From positions 5,922,953 to 5,986,952 of the forward strand of contig NC_135571.1 in assembly GCF_964340395.1 (NCBI RefSeq): a stretch of 64,000 bases of DNA. The letters are read 5' to 3'. Below, piece by piece: positions 47,914 to 59,110 of this stretch (its first letter is position 1; each line of letters opens with the position of its first letter). The DNA is from Glandiceps talaboti (lineage: Eukaryota > Hemichordata > Enteropneusta > Spengelidae). A model generated the notes under the pieces. It was not told the origin of the DNA, did not search any database, and saw only the letters and a list, made by a program, of their open reading frames with translations. The translations under genes were made by a program, and so were the position numbers.

Positions 47914-49016
47914 CGATATATTGATCAATATGTATGAAACACTACAGATGGATGTAGACGTGTCGGTAGTAGAAATTCCCAAGAAAGTGTGATTCAAGGA
48001 CAAAAGGAGAATGTATTATTGAATCATATTGATGGGCTGGATGAAATGACTGCCGCCATAAGAGAGGTTTATCTGCCTGTTAGAATGCATAAACTATGCA
48101 CACAGGAGACTAGTCATGCAAGCATACACACAATGCTGCTACTGTAAACCAATATATTTTCACTACTACAAAATTTTGTGATTTTACAGTCTTCAACAAG
48201 ATTTGAAAGAGTAATTTTCAATAATTACCATACTGGTACATTGTATTCAGTTACAGAAGATGTTGTATTCACTACTTATTTTTGCCTTTTTTGTTTTCCA
48301 GCGAAAGTAAGTCTTTAGTGGAAATTTTCATGTTTCCAGTATATTGTACTCAGAACACAGACATGCACACAGTGGAATATACATGTGCATGTTTGCATAT
48401 TCTGTTCAGAAGGTCAAAGGCATGCCATTTGTGCCTTTGAATTACTATGAAGCTACGTGTACAGAAAACAGATAAATACATGCATCTTACCCTTATGTAG
48501 AAATCCTACACAACACATCAATATTCGTGTTATCTGCAGTGTATATAGATTTAAGAAATTTTGATTCAGGTACAGCTGAGAGAATACAAACTAGTTTGAT
48601 GGGTTACATCTGTAGATAGAACTGACGGATGTAATTAGAATGCATTCAGATGTCAATAACCGTGGTCTTCTCATGTATGTGTATAACGTAGCCATCCAAC
48701 GTATTAATCAATATTTGTGTAACACATCTGAAGGACCTAGATATGTTAGAAATTCTTACACAGTCAGAAAGTCAGACTCATGAGGGTAAGAGGGAGAATG
48801 TTTTATTGACCCATGTTAATGGGTTGGATGAACTAACTGATGCAGTGTGCCTGTATTACAACGCACCATGTCAATAACCTTTATCTTGTACAAAACATAC
48901 CTACATAATGCATCAATTTTGGTGTAAGGATCTTAGATGTATTAGAAATTCTAAGAATGTTTTGTGAGTCAAGCTGAAGAGGACTTGAGGGAGAATGTGC
49001 TATTGAACCATGTTAA

Positions 49017-49221
49017 CCCCTTCAATACTGAAAACATTTCTGCCAAAATTGTTTGGACAAAATTCTTGTTTTATATAAGTTTTTGGCATATATCAACTTC
49101 ATTTTAGACTGGAATTAAAGAAATGTTACTTCCTAATAAAGTAATGTTATTGTAATTATGAAAATAGTCATATAAATTGGATCCCCATATTATTTAAAAC
49201 TTGTCTCTAGTCATGAAAGGG
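49017..49221. mobile_element. piggyBac-like MITE
   Basis: TTAA (49013-49016) CCCCTTCAATACTGAA at the left faces CTAGTCATGAAAGGG TTAA (49222-49225) at the right. CCC(C/T)TTCA ends directly inside a duplicated TTAA are the piggyBac signature. The sister unit at 48810 reads CCATGTTAATGGGTTGGATG with a single TTAA, so the insertion is exact. 205 bp, no coding capacity. Confidence 0.87.
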
Positions 49222-49330
49222 TTAATGGGTTAGATGAACTAACTGATGCAGTGTGTAACTGATGCAGTGTGTCTATAAACTTACAATACTGTGTGATGTC
49301 AACAATCTGTGTCTTGAGTGAAGACAGACA

Positions 49331-50288
49331 GTGTACTTGTAGATATTTTGAGGGTATTATGACTGAGCCAAATATCTCTACAGGTACATGTATGTATGTA
49401 TGTATGTACAGGTAATCAGTATGGAGCTAGTGTAATTTTTTCTCAGATATACACTACATGAGGAAGGGCACTGTTATCTTAATTCTTGGGTTCTTTAATT
49501 CATACCTACTTTTTTTGAAAATTTTATTTGTATTAATCTTTCATATAATTTCAGTGCATTGTGCTCCCATTGAAACCTGTTGCAAGATGTACAAACAAAC
49601 ACACACACACACAAAAAACAAACAAAAAACAAAGAAACACACACCAGACAAACACAACAACAGCATCTTGCTTACTTCCTTTCATGTACCTAGCAAATTT
49701 TAGAAATCGATACTAGGAGATTTTAGAAGCCATGCAATGATATTTATTTGTCAAAAAGATGGTAGGACTAGGTGTGGGATTTATAAGTCTGCACGTCCTT
49801 GAACGACTTGGTTTCCAGTAAGTCTACAAATACATTGTAAGTAATTGAATATACAACCTAAAATAGGGTGGCGAAAGGGTTAAAAAGATGCTTTTAAAAT
49901 AATTTTTTGAATTAAATTTTTTGCATAAAATACAGAATCTCAGACAATCTGTATAGATGTATAGATATATATATAACGTGTATTCATTAGTCATGTGTAT
50001 AGAAATAGCACTTGAGAGGTATCAGTGTCTCCAATCCAAAGAGAGGTTTTGATGACTGTACAGCACATACGTGTAAATAGTAGCAAGTGTACTGTCTACA
50101 ATAAAAAGCAAACACATGTATACATCGTTATATAGTGTAGGTCAAAATGATAAAAACTGGATTTTCTTGTTTGTCATTCCACAGCTAGTAAGAGATACAG
50201 TATAGGTAGCACCATATTTCAGTACATCACATGTACATGTACGTGCTGTGTGTCACTGGGCTAGTAACTATGCGTGTGAGCTTGTTTT
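49331..50288. other. no gene seen
   Basis: Contains a short (TATG)n near 49389 and a CA/AAAC-rich tract (49595-49660). GAAAGGGTTAA at 49873 resembles a piggyBac-type end but has no visible partner. Confidence 0.45.
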
Positions 50289-50558
50289 CTATGATCTCTC
50301 TCTCCACCATATAGTCAACTGGCTTTCTTTAGCACGATGCTCTGCTCTTACCACCGACAGCAGTAGTTCTTACCTGACTTACTTTAACTTAGACTGGAGG
50401 TTGAGTTTGTTGTAACTAAACTGAATGAAGTAACCGATTACAACCGTCTGTCGGTGTGTGATGGATTACTACTGACATGCACTGTTCACCCTTTCCCTAG
50501 ATTTTTGGTTGAATTTGTCCATTTGACTATATGTTGAGAGAGAGATTGGTGATAGGTG
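50289..50558. repeat. imperfect 270-bp inverted repeat
   Basis: CTATGATCTCTCTCTCCACC, ATATAGTCAAC on the left faces GACTATATGTTGAGAGAGAG, ATTGGTGATAGG on the right. Inner pairs include CCACCGACAG with CTGTCGGTGTG and TGACTTACTTTAACTTAG with CTAAACTGAATGAAGTAA. Probably a foldback MITE. Confidence 0.72.
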
Positions 50559-50929
50559 AATGGCCTCAGGAATCAAGAACACATAAAAAAATCCCAAAGC
50601 AGACAAACAGCATCATAAACTTGCAACGCATTTATAATCGGCATGGGTATCGCCGACCGGTGCCTTTGAAGAAAAATAATATACAAATGAAATCTCTCAT
50701 GCTTATAATAAACCAAATTTTTTGTGAAAAGATATATGAGAATGAAAACCTGTTTTTAATAACATTACCTGTGACAAATATACATGAAAAATATGAGGCA
50801 TTGTGACATAATGGCAGCTCTTTTTTATTTGGCATGTTTCTTATCACAACACCTTTAAAATGATACATCATTCAGTCGCTTGAAATATAAGAAATATTTT
50901 TAGAAAAATGAGTGTGTACTCAATACATT
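50559..50929. other. spacer
   Basis: AT-rich; a 91-codon frame at 50531-50806 is Lys/Asn/Ile-rich and not recognisable. Confidence 0.4.
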
Positions 50930-51125
50930 GCAAAAAGTTTTTAAAATGTGTAAAAAATTATTTGTTATTGTACTTACAATAACAAACATTTTACACATTT
51001 ATTAATCTTTTGCCATTTATTAATATGTTGTTTCACTTTGATTTTTCAAGTAGGATGCCATGATAAAACTGTTTTGTAAATTACAAATGCAAAATAGATA
51101 CCTAATCCTCATCCATATGGCCACT
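50930..51125. mobile_element. partial copy of palindromic repeat family 3
   Basis: GTTATTGTACTTACAATAAC, AAACATTTTACACATT, CTTTTGCCATTTATT, TTTTTCAAGTAGGATGCCAT and GATAAAACTGTTTTGTAAAT match the right half of the fuller element at 51645-52000. The left arm is absent or highly diverged. Confidence 0.7.
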
Positions 51126-51465
51126 TTAAGACAGCCATATTTGTGAAAGCAAACATAAGCTCTGCAGTGTCATACAGAAACATCAAAAGAGCACACTGAC
51201 AATCAAATGTAGAAGTATCATTAACATCAACATTTGAATTATTAAGGAGATGGAACATGATCATTTGCTGTTTTCATATTAATATTAAATTAAGATAATT
51301 GTATGGGTTCCTTATATAACAATTGACCATGGTGACATTGCAGTGCCACCTGGTGTTAGATTGTGAATAATTTAAAGGACTGTGTTTCCTGTTTGCAATT
51401 TTGTTACAGGGAGAGATTGGCTTGGTTTTCAATCAGTAGAATTGTCAAGCAATAGGCAAAAAAAA
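51126..51465. other. spacer
   Basis: Unique AT-rich sequence; nothing recognised. Confidence 0.4.
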
Positions 51466-51605
51466 GAATTGTTTCTGGTCAAGACGTTTTGTCTAAAATG
51501 GTGCGACAACACAATTTTTAGAAAATATAGGAAAAAAATAAAGAATTGTTTCAGGTCAGGACATTTTGTGTAAAGTGGTGCGACAACGCGAGTTTTGAAA
51601 AAAAA
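51466..51605. repeat. two-unit tandem repeat, 77-bp period
   Basis: GAATTGTTTC(T/A)GGTCA, GAC.TTTTGT.TAAA.TGGTG and CGACAACAC recur after 77 bp. Confidence 0.9.
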
Positions 51606-51644
51606 AGTTAATTTTTTTATTCTCAACAGATCTGTCACTCAATC

Positions 51645-52000
51645 TACATGTACGGCATGAGGATTGGTTATTTGGATTTTTAAACTATAAAACAATTTTA
51701 TCATGGCTTCCTACTTGAAAAATCAAATTGAATGTGAAACAACATTGACTAAGTCTGTGTTTGTAACTCAATACTTTGCAAAAATCTAAAAAGTCTTTAA
51801 AAAGTTTGTTATTGTACGTACAAAAACAAACATTTTATACATGTGCATTCATTAAACTTTTGCCATTTATTGAGTTACAAACAAGGACTCGGTATATGCC
51901 GTTTCACATTGAGTTTTCAAGTAGGAAGCCATGATAAAATTATTTTATAAATTCAAAATTCAAAATAAATACCCAATTCTCACCCATATGATATATGGCC
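51645..52000. mobile_element. palindromic repeat family 3, fuller copy
   Basis: GGATTGGTTATTTGGATTTT, AAACAATTTTATCATGGCTT and CCTACTTGAAAAATCAAATT on the left are inverted on the right as AGTTTTCAAGTAGGAAGCCA, TGATAAAATTATTTTATAAA and AATACCCAATTC. Arms are about 85 bp, with a second inner pair (TGTTTGTAACTCAATA and TTGAGTTACAAACA). About 350 bp, no coding capacity: MITE-like. Confidence 0.82.
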
Positions 52001-52494
52001 ATTTTAATACATGTATAATCAATGGTAGAAGATGAGTCAGATATTTAATAATATTGTCAAAGGGGTATGCATTGTCATTAACATTATGCTTTGTACTGGA
52101 ATAGTTTAATTATGGTTTTATGATCTGATAAGCCGAGTAAAAAAGGCTTATGTACTCAACCTGTGCCATTTTTAACTTCACAGTTATTTTATTGCTCAAT
52201 TAGAGAGTCATACATTTTGAAATCACTGTTCAGAACATCTGTGGATTGTAATAGAATTCTGAGTTGAATGAGTCAACATGAACATGTGATGAATCATGCT
52301 GGTGGGCAGGACTACAGAAGTGTGGACTGGCTGTCTAGTAATAGCACATTTGTCGTCATGCTAGGGAGTTTGGGTTAGTGTAAGTTAAGGTTAGTATTAG
52401 GATAGACCCCCAAACGTAAACCAGATTTGGACTTTTCATGAATGTAGAACAGTGGACTTATTATAGAGTACATGTGAATATGTATTCAAGGTAA
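52001..52494. other. spacer
   Basis: No gene or array seen. Confidence 0.4.
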
Positions 52495-52560
52495 CCAGGT
52501 TATGTTAAGGTTAAGGTAAGGGTAAAGGTAAGGGTAAGGGTAAGTTAAGGAAAAGTTAAC
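52495..52560. repeat. (GGTAAG)-type hexamer repeat
   Basis: GTTAAGGTTAAGGTAAGGGT and AAGGTAAGGGTAAGGGTAAG: degenerate hexamers close to, but not equal to, the animal telomere word TTAGGG. Confidence 0.8.
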
Positions 52561-52759
52561 CAGTCCCCTTAACCTAATCTTGAATAAATCACTTGTGCTT
52601 TGCAGGAATGTAGAAGAGAGTACTAACCACATATAGGTACATGTATGTATACAAAAGACACTCTGAAAGTACATGTATGAGCCTTGAAGATATGAAAGTA
52701 CATGAAGTGCGATTATATTGACATATAGTTTTGAAAGGAAAGAACTCCTTGGTGTTAGA

Positions 52760-53145
52760 GGAACGCAGATGAAAAGTAAATCTTGTTCTAAATGTGAAAG
52801 GAAAGTGGAGTTCTACATGTGAGAAAGGAAAATGAAGTTCGAAATGTCTTGTAAAATGGAGGTTCTAGATTTGAATGAAAACAGTTCTAGATTTCAATGA
52901 AAATAGAATTCTAGATTTGAAATTAAAATGGAGTTCTAGGTTTGAATGACAATAGAGTTCTGGGTTTGAAATGACAATAGAAGTCCAGATGAGAAATGAA
53001 AATGGAGTTCTAGATTTGAAATGAAAATAGAATTCTAGATTTGAAATTAAATGGAGTTCTAGGTTTGAAATGACAATAGAAGTCTAGATGAGAAATGAAA
53101 ATTGAGTTCTAGATTTAAAATGAAAATGTAGTTCTAGCTGTGAAA
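52760..53145. repeat. tandem array, unit about 25-52 bp
   Basis: AATGGAGTTCTAGATTTGAA followed by ATGAAAATAG recurs about a dozen times with changes (TTCTAG versus GTCCAG, TTTGAA versus GAGAAA). Some stretches repeat as longer double units. Confidence 0.9.
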
Positions 53146-53479
53146 TCGTCACCGACTGAGCCAGTGTCACTGACTACGAAAATGTACATGTAATGGAGTA
53201 ACAAATTAGCCGGAGGCAGAGACATACTGACTTGGCAGTATAATTGTTCTGATTGATAAAGGATAGATGTTTAGTAAAATGATAAATGGATGTAGTTGGA
53301 TTATGTCCTGGAGATGAACACACAGTCAGAAATCAATAATAGGACGACTATTATTCACATCTAGTGTGGTTTTTGTCAGAGGCTGTGATAATCACATTTC
53401 CATCTCACTGATTATCAATGTATGAACTCATTTATTACAACTCTACCATTGTTATGTTGACGTACTGTATATAGACTAT
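53146..53479. other. spacer
   Basis: Nothing recognised. Confidence 0.4.
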
Positions 53480-53745
53480 ATGTCACAGTGGATGTTACTT
53501 TCAAAGTGACCTACATACACATACATCATCACAGTAGAGGTATCCATATCATATCAAATTTTCAGCACCTTGACGCTTCCACTGTTCTAGGACCTAGGGA
53601 GAACACTGCATTGCTTTCAGTAACACTTCACTATACATGTACATGTTTGTACATGCACAATGGTTGTAGAATACTTGGTACATATAGCCCTGGGAATGTT
53701 ACTTTCAAGGTGTCCTACATACATCATCATATATGTAAATAGCTC
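53480..53745. repeat. two-unit repeat, about 205-bp period
   Basis: GATGTTACTTTCAAAGTGAC with CTACATACA..CATCATCA near 53490 recurs as AATGTTACTTTCAAGGTGTC with CTACATACATCATCA near 53694. Confidence 0.7.
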
Positions 53746-55109
53746 TAGAAATTAGAATCACTTTCTAAATGGGAGCACAGCATACTTTTCCACAGCAATC
53801 TTACTGGCACAGACTTAAAAGGACAACATTTTTCTTTTTTTCTGCCTCATGACAATATCATGACAGTCTGCCAAGTACAATTCCTGAGCTCTACCTCTGT
53901 TAGCACTATAGATTAAATCCTTCATATGGCAAAAGATGTCCTAACAGGTCCCCCTTTATGATAGCCTAATTGACAAGGGCATAATTGTACTGATAATTCA
54001 GATTTTTTCCAGGACTGTAACCATTCAGAAACACATGGATACAGCAAAGTTTATACCTGGCAACTTGCAGATACTGAGCTGGTCACACTAACCGTTTGAC
54101 CATCATGAAGTTGTAGCGCAACCAAACTTGTTAGTATAAAGAAAATATCAAACATGAAATTTTCATCAAAATCGCCGCTGATCGTAGTTGTTCCAAGATG
54201 GCTGCATTACTCGTTCCCAAGGTTCTGATACATCACTGCACACAATTTTTACAGCCATTATTTTATACAATGATAGAGTAGAAGAATTTAGATGAATATG
54301 GCCCAAAATAAATTGTGAATCTCATTTGCAATGAAAAATGTGAGGAACGTAATTATGAAATATGAGGGGCACATCTGAGGACTGAAATTAAGCATAATTT
54401 TCTAGGATTTTTATGAAAGCATATATATGAATGTAAGTGTTTATGGTAACATAAAACTTTACTTTAATGCCATACTTTCTGATATTTTTTTTATCACTGA
54501 TGCTCGTAAAATTTGTATTGTATGATGTGAAAATTGTAAAATATTCAACTATGTCTTTCTGATATTACTAGCTTTCAAAGCAATAGAATTTAAGAAAATT
54601 AATCTACATGTACGTTTGAAAAAGTAGACTGAAAAATACATTTTTTTGAACATCCAGAATCAGAATTTTACCAAAACTATGTAACAGAATATAATTAAAT
54701 AAATATTTTATAAATTCTAAAAATATTTTTGAACCAAAAAGTTGAAAATACCTCTCTAAGATATGGGAATAGATCTTCTTTTCTCCAAAAATTGACTACG
54801 CAGACAACCATTGCTGTGTATATTGTTTCGTCAATTCCAGGAATATTTTAGAACGCTATAGATGTACATGTACATGTATCTTAATATGGCTAGATCTTTG
54901 CCCAAAAATTGACTACACAGAAAATCTTTACAGCTTATAATTTGGTGTGTATAAATTCCAGAAATGGAACTAAAGTTGTTGAATTATCTTCCTAAAAGGT
55001 ATATCTACTTTGATTAAATAAATCTACAATGTGCACTGGGATCTCCCTCCCTCCCTCCCCATCATTTTTCTTTGAAATATTCTTTTGCCATGTTTATCAA
55101 ACGTATATT
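53746..55109. other. 1.4 kb without gene
   Basis: AT-rich unique sequence. A weak duplication (AAAAATTGACTAC.CAGA near 54786 and 54903). No exon recognised. Confidence 0.5.
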
Positions 55110-55315
55110 CCTTCAGTAGAAATACTTGATTCTCAGAATTTGCTGTAGACTGTTCACAGACTATATGTACTTGACTCTTAGAATTTGCTGTAGAATGTCC
55201 ACAAACTACATGTACTTGACTCTCGGAATTTGCTGTAGAATATCCACAAACTACATGTACTTGACTCTCGGAATTTGCTGTAGACTGTTCACAAACTACA
55301 TGTACTTGTACAACC
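55110..55315. repeat. tandem array, 45-bp unit, five copies
   Basis: CTACATGTACTTGACTCTCG, GAATTTGCTGTAGA and TGTTCACAAA recur every 45 bp. Because 45 is 15 codons, both strands give 15-residue repeat frames (74 and 106 codons); not called as genes. Confidence 0.95.
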
Positions 55316-55936
55316 AAAAAGTTGTTTCCTTGCCCTGGAATCATATATGATATTAGTTCATAACTGAGAGTGTAAATAGTTTACAGAGTATACATGTATT
55401 TTGTCTAAATCACTTGGTCTCCTTCAGCTGTTATTATTTACGGGTCAGTGATGTAGACAATACATAGACTAGTCAAAGATTCTAGCATTTGGCACTCATT
55501 TACAGTAGGTATATTTACTGTCCAGAATTTGACAAGATAACAACCCTGTTTTGCTGTAGTGGAAACTGCAGTATGCACGTAGTAAACAACATAGTGTTTT
55601 TAACCTATATTTGTGGTCAATAAAGAATGAACAATATGAAGCTATTAATACCCAGTCTCTCATATTTGGTATTTAGTATATGTATGTCAACACAGCAAAA
55701 TTTCACAACAACATATGTTTTAATGTTATTTTGAAATTTGTAGGTTGTTGTAGTCTGTTAGACCATTATGATGGAAGTCAATAGAAAATATCAGCTGGAA
55801 TATTTCACCCTAGGCTTAATCTGACCGAGTGTAGAGCCAAGACATGTGTGTGTATGTACTTTGTACATGTACATGTATTCTGTACAGTACAATATGTTAT
55901 GTACACACTCATGTGTTCATGTGCATGTGTGCATGC

Positions 55937-55938
<2 letters not shown>
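55316..55938. other. spacer
   Basis: No gene seen. Confidence 0.4.
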
Positions 55939-55993
<55 letters not shown>

Positions 55994-56042
55994 TGTGTGT
56001 GTGCGCGTGTGTGCATGCCTGTGTGTGTGTATGTGTGTGTGT
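55939..56042. repeat. (TG)n microsatellite
   Basis: About 50 bp of pure TG followed by interrupted TG with TTTG, CGCG and ATGC changes. A shorter TCTG/TGTC repeat lies at 56211-56258 and another TG run at 56467-56488. Confidence 0.95.
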
Positions 56043-56510
56043 AGATACATGTGTATGTGTATACATTGTATATACAAAATTACACTATACACACATTGTG
56101 TGTGGATATAGTCCTATAATGTACATGTATGCATACCTTTATATATAATATAATAACATTTTGTATACACACAGTACATTTATACACACACAGTGTACAT
56201 GTACAATGTATCTGTCTGTCTGTGTCTGTGTGTCTGTGTCTGTGTGTATCTGTGTGTCTAATATATAGTTCAATTAAAAACCGCAAGTCTCAAATATTCT
56301 TTCAAAATGATGCTCGTACAACATACACATATGTACATGTATACTGTGCACACTGTACAGTATGGCATTACAACACTAAAAGCTTTGAATACTTTATCTA
56401 ATCCAATATCTATCATCAGAGCTATACAACACCAACATTTACCAGTGTATTACATGTACATAAAATTGTGTGTGTGTGCGTGTGTGTGTCACTTGATCAA
56501 ATCAGTGTTG

Positions 56511-56718
56511 CTATTTCCTCGCCTTGATTCTATTACATTTTGAGACATCACAAAGCAAATCCATCACCCTCTCTAGATCTTCAATAAAAGATCCTACTCT
56601 CTGTTCACTCTGTACACGACTTTTCTCTCTATGATTGCTGTCGTAATATTCACTGGTAAATTGAAAAATCATGTTTTTTACCTCCTTTTTCAAGAGTAAA
56701 TTGTTTAACCTCTTTTAT
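56511..56718 (-). CDS. candidate coding remnant, unidentified
   Basis: A minus-strand frame stays open for about 66 codons, from just after two stops near 56715 to a TAG at 56511. The protein is charged, with an amphipathic look (residues such as MIFQFTSEYYDSNHREKSR and GSFIEDLERVMDLLCDVSK), unlike the low-complexity frames around it. I do not recognise a family. It could be an exon of another gene, a fragment of a decayed mobile element, or chance. No convincing acceptor or donor was identified. It is the least repeat-like frame in the right half. Confidence 0.22.
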
Positions 56719-56754
56719 CATGCATGGTTTCTTCTGTGGCATTATTAAATATTT

Positions 56755-57250
56755 TGACTATAGTTCAGTGACAACTCTGTGAGATGTGACTGTTACTGTG
56801 TTAGTGCATAGTGTTAATGTACCTGTTGTCTCTATATCATTATGAGGAACTTTTTACCCGTCCACAAATTTACATTTTGTACTTTTGTTATTTCACCTAA
56901 AGTTTCCACAAGTACATTGTTGTTTACTATTTTAATTGACAACTCTGTGAGATGTGACTGTTCCTGTGTTAGTGCTTGGTGTCAATGTACCTCTTGTTTC
57001 TAAATCATTATGAGGAACTATTTACCCATCTACAAATTTACATTTTGTACTTTCGTTATTTCACTTTAAATTTCCACAAGGACATTGTTGTTAACTACAT
57101 GTATTTTAATTGACAACTCTGTGAGATGTGACTTACTGTGTTAGTGCATAGTGTCAATGTACCTGTTGTCTATTATTTCATTCTGTGGAACTTGTTGGTG
57201 TAAATAAACATGTTGTGTTCTATGTGATGGGCTTTGTACCCGTCTACAAA
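56755..57250. repeat. tandem array, unit about 170 bp, three copies
   Basis: GACAACTCTGTGAGATGTGA, CTGTGTTAGTGCATAGTGT, AATGTACCTGTTGTCT, TATGAGGAACT and TTTACCCGTC.ACAAAT recur at 56770, 56938 and 57112. The third copy has diverged by insertion and is cut by the LINE tail at 57257. Confidence 0.9.
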
Positions 57251-57256
57251 TCATCA

Positions 57257-57745
57257 CCTTTTTTTTTTTTTTTTTTTTTTTTATTTCAAGTTCAAAGAAA
57301 TACATACCAAGAAAAAAAAAAAAAAAAAAATCTCCCAGTTCAGACAAAAAAGAAACAGAGAACCAGACCTTACAAGTCAAAATTATTCCATTTCATTCCA
57401 AGTATTTCTAAATTGTTGTTCCTTTTGGAAATGAAATATTTGAGTTGTTTAGCATCCCTGATATTTGCAATTGAAAGAAGGGAGTACTTAATTTTTGTGC
57501 GATATAATGATTAAACGATTTAGCAGTATTGAAAAAATAGGGTCCCCTAGAAGAATTTGTTTTGCAGTAAACCTTTGTGGGATCTCTAGTGAAATACCCA
57601 ATAGAGAAATAAAGCTATTCCAAATAGTTTGAACCAAATCATCACTTTCCTTTTTTCTTGTTTCTGTAAAGACAATTTCCAATTGTCTATTCATATCATG
57701 CATTGCCATGCTAGCATGTTTTATTATGATTCTATAACATACCAT
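57257..57745 (-). pseudogene. degraded LINE 3' fragment (reverse transcriptase C-terminal tail)
   Basis: On the minus strand, a frame ending at 57488 contains LVQTIWNSFISLLGIS, FTAKQILLGDP and LLNRLIIISHK. This is the pattern of the C-terminal region of L1/Tx1-type LINE ORF2 (..FW..F..ll; ltak.I.lG; lN.iili.K.yIY). After a frameshift the next frame gives AKQLKYFISKRNNNLEILGM then KWNNFDL and a stop near 57379, matching the usual terminal ..E..A..nnk......kW. A poly(T) run (57257-57282) is then the poly(A) tail of the minus-strand copy. Truncated at the 5' side, stops and a frameshift present: not functional. Recognition is by motif memory, so moderate. Confidence 0.5.
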
Positions 57746-58554
57746 AACCCCTGATAATTTCCCTCTACTTGTGCTTAATAATAAGTTGGTGAACTTTTAA
57801 CATTTCAAGGCAGAATGTAAATCACTAATATACAGTATTGTAATATATATCCATGATGAGAAAATTCTATGAAGCAATTTGTTGTCACAGAGAAAGTTCA
57901 CAGGGGAGTGTAGCCAGCAGTGTGGAAAATTAAAAAAATTGACTGGCATTGCAAGCAAGAGGACGACACCTGAGGAGATGTCCATTCAAATTATTGGTTC
58001 TGTAAACATAAATGGATGTTGATTTTTATCGATATCTAGATTTCTGGCACCTTTGTGTCACTGTCGTATTTGATATATCGGTACGTATGTAAGAATAGCA
58101 TGTCCTCATAACCAGTTTGAAGTGTTCGTCACTGATATACAGTAATTTCTTGTGACGCACCAAAATTAGTGACATTTTGTCTCTAATTAGAAGACACACT
58201 AGTAAGGAAAAAGTGATAAAATATTTTATTTTGTTTTGTAACCTCCCAAGCATAGATCTGGGGTCTTGTTACATGACTAATAACCACCAAGTTAAAAGTT
58301 CTGTCACTTCTTAAGGTCAAAGGTTAAATCAACTTTCATGGAGCCAAAGGTTAAGTTATGGTTAACAATTTTAGTTTTGAAATAAAACCGGAAATATTAC
58401 AAATACCGGAAACATAAATCCCACAGGCAGGTGTTAGAGACAGATCTGACAGAAAGGCAAACATTGACTGAGTGTTTGAAGGTGAAAAAAAATCTACATT
58501 TAGTTCACTTATCATACCAAAGAATACAATATTCAAACAAAATTCACCTTACAG
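57746..58554. other. spacer, no gene seen
   Basis: Unremarkable. Some of it may be flanking LINE sequence, but no further protein pattern is visible. Confidence 0.4.
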
Positions 58555-59110
58555 TAAAAATTTTGCTAATCTCACGGTTAGCATAAGCTGATTGAAAAGA
58601 TTGCTTTTGATGAATGTTTTTCTGCAAAATTTGGTTATAATTACCAGGTTTACAAATTTTTATAAAAATGTCAAATTTTTGTTCATTGCAAGCTAATTTT
58701 AGACCAAATTTAAAGAAAAGATTGTTGCAAATGATTTTCTGTTAAAATTTGGTATAAATTTTACTAGATGTACAAATTTTCATAAATTTGTAAATTTTTT
58801 AAATTTTATTAAATTGTGGCAGTGCACAATAGACAGTACTCATAGAAAAGATTGTTGTTGATGAGATTTTGTCAAAAATTTGCTATAAAAATGACCAGAT
58901 TTATCAATTTTTCCTGAGAAAATGTTTAAGTCTTCTGTCTGCATAATTATTAAAGGCTTAATTTATTTCAACTGAAGTTCATTTAAGACTGAAATAAGAA
59001 AAAAAATATTGTTAATGATTTGTTGACAAAATTTGGTGTAAAAGGTAAAAAATTCAGTGTAAAAATAACCGAATTTACAAATTTTAATGAAAATTTAAGA
59101 GTATTTTTGG
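58555..59110. repeat. degenerate AT-rich tandem array, unit about 110-150 bp
   Basis: GAAAAGATTGTTG.AAATGAT, TTTTCTGTTAAAATTTGGT, ATAAAAAT.ACCAG and TTTACAAATTTT.ATAAA recur four times. Confidence 0.75.

Larger units (their letters stand above)
47685..49330. repeat. degenerate tandem array, units about 200-300 bp
   Basis: Units share GAGGGAGAATGTTTTATTGA, CCATGTTAATGGGTTGGATG, AACTAACTGATGCAGTGTG, ATGTCAATAACC.TTATCTTGTAC, a CATCAATATT phrase and GATGTATTAGAAATTCTAAG. Interrupted by the hairpin at 47826 and by the piggyBac-like element at 49017. Confidence 0.8.

Noticed and set aside
49862-49890. Second piggyBac-type end (GAAAGGGTTAA)
   Set aside because: No matching inverted partner or second TTAA at a plausible distance.
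55024-55350. 106- and 74-codon frames with 15-residue repeats
   Set aside because: By-product of the 45-bp tandem repeat, open on both strands.
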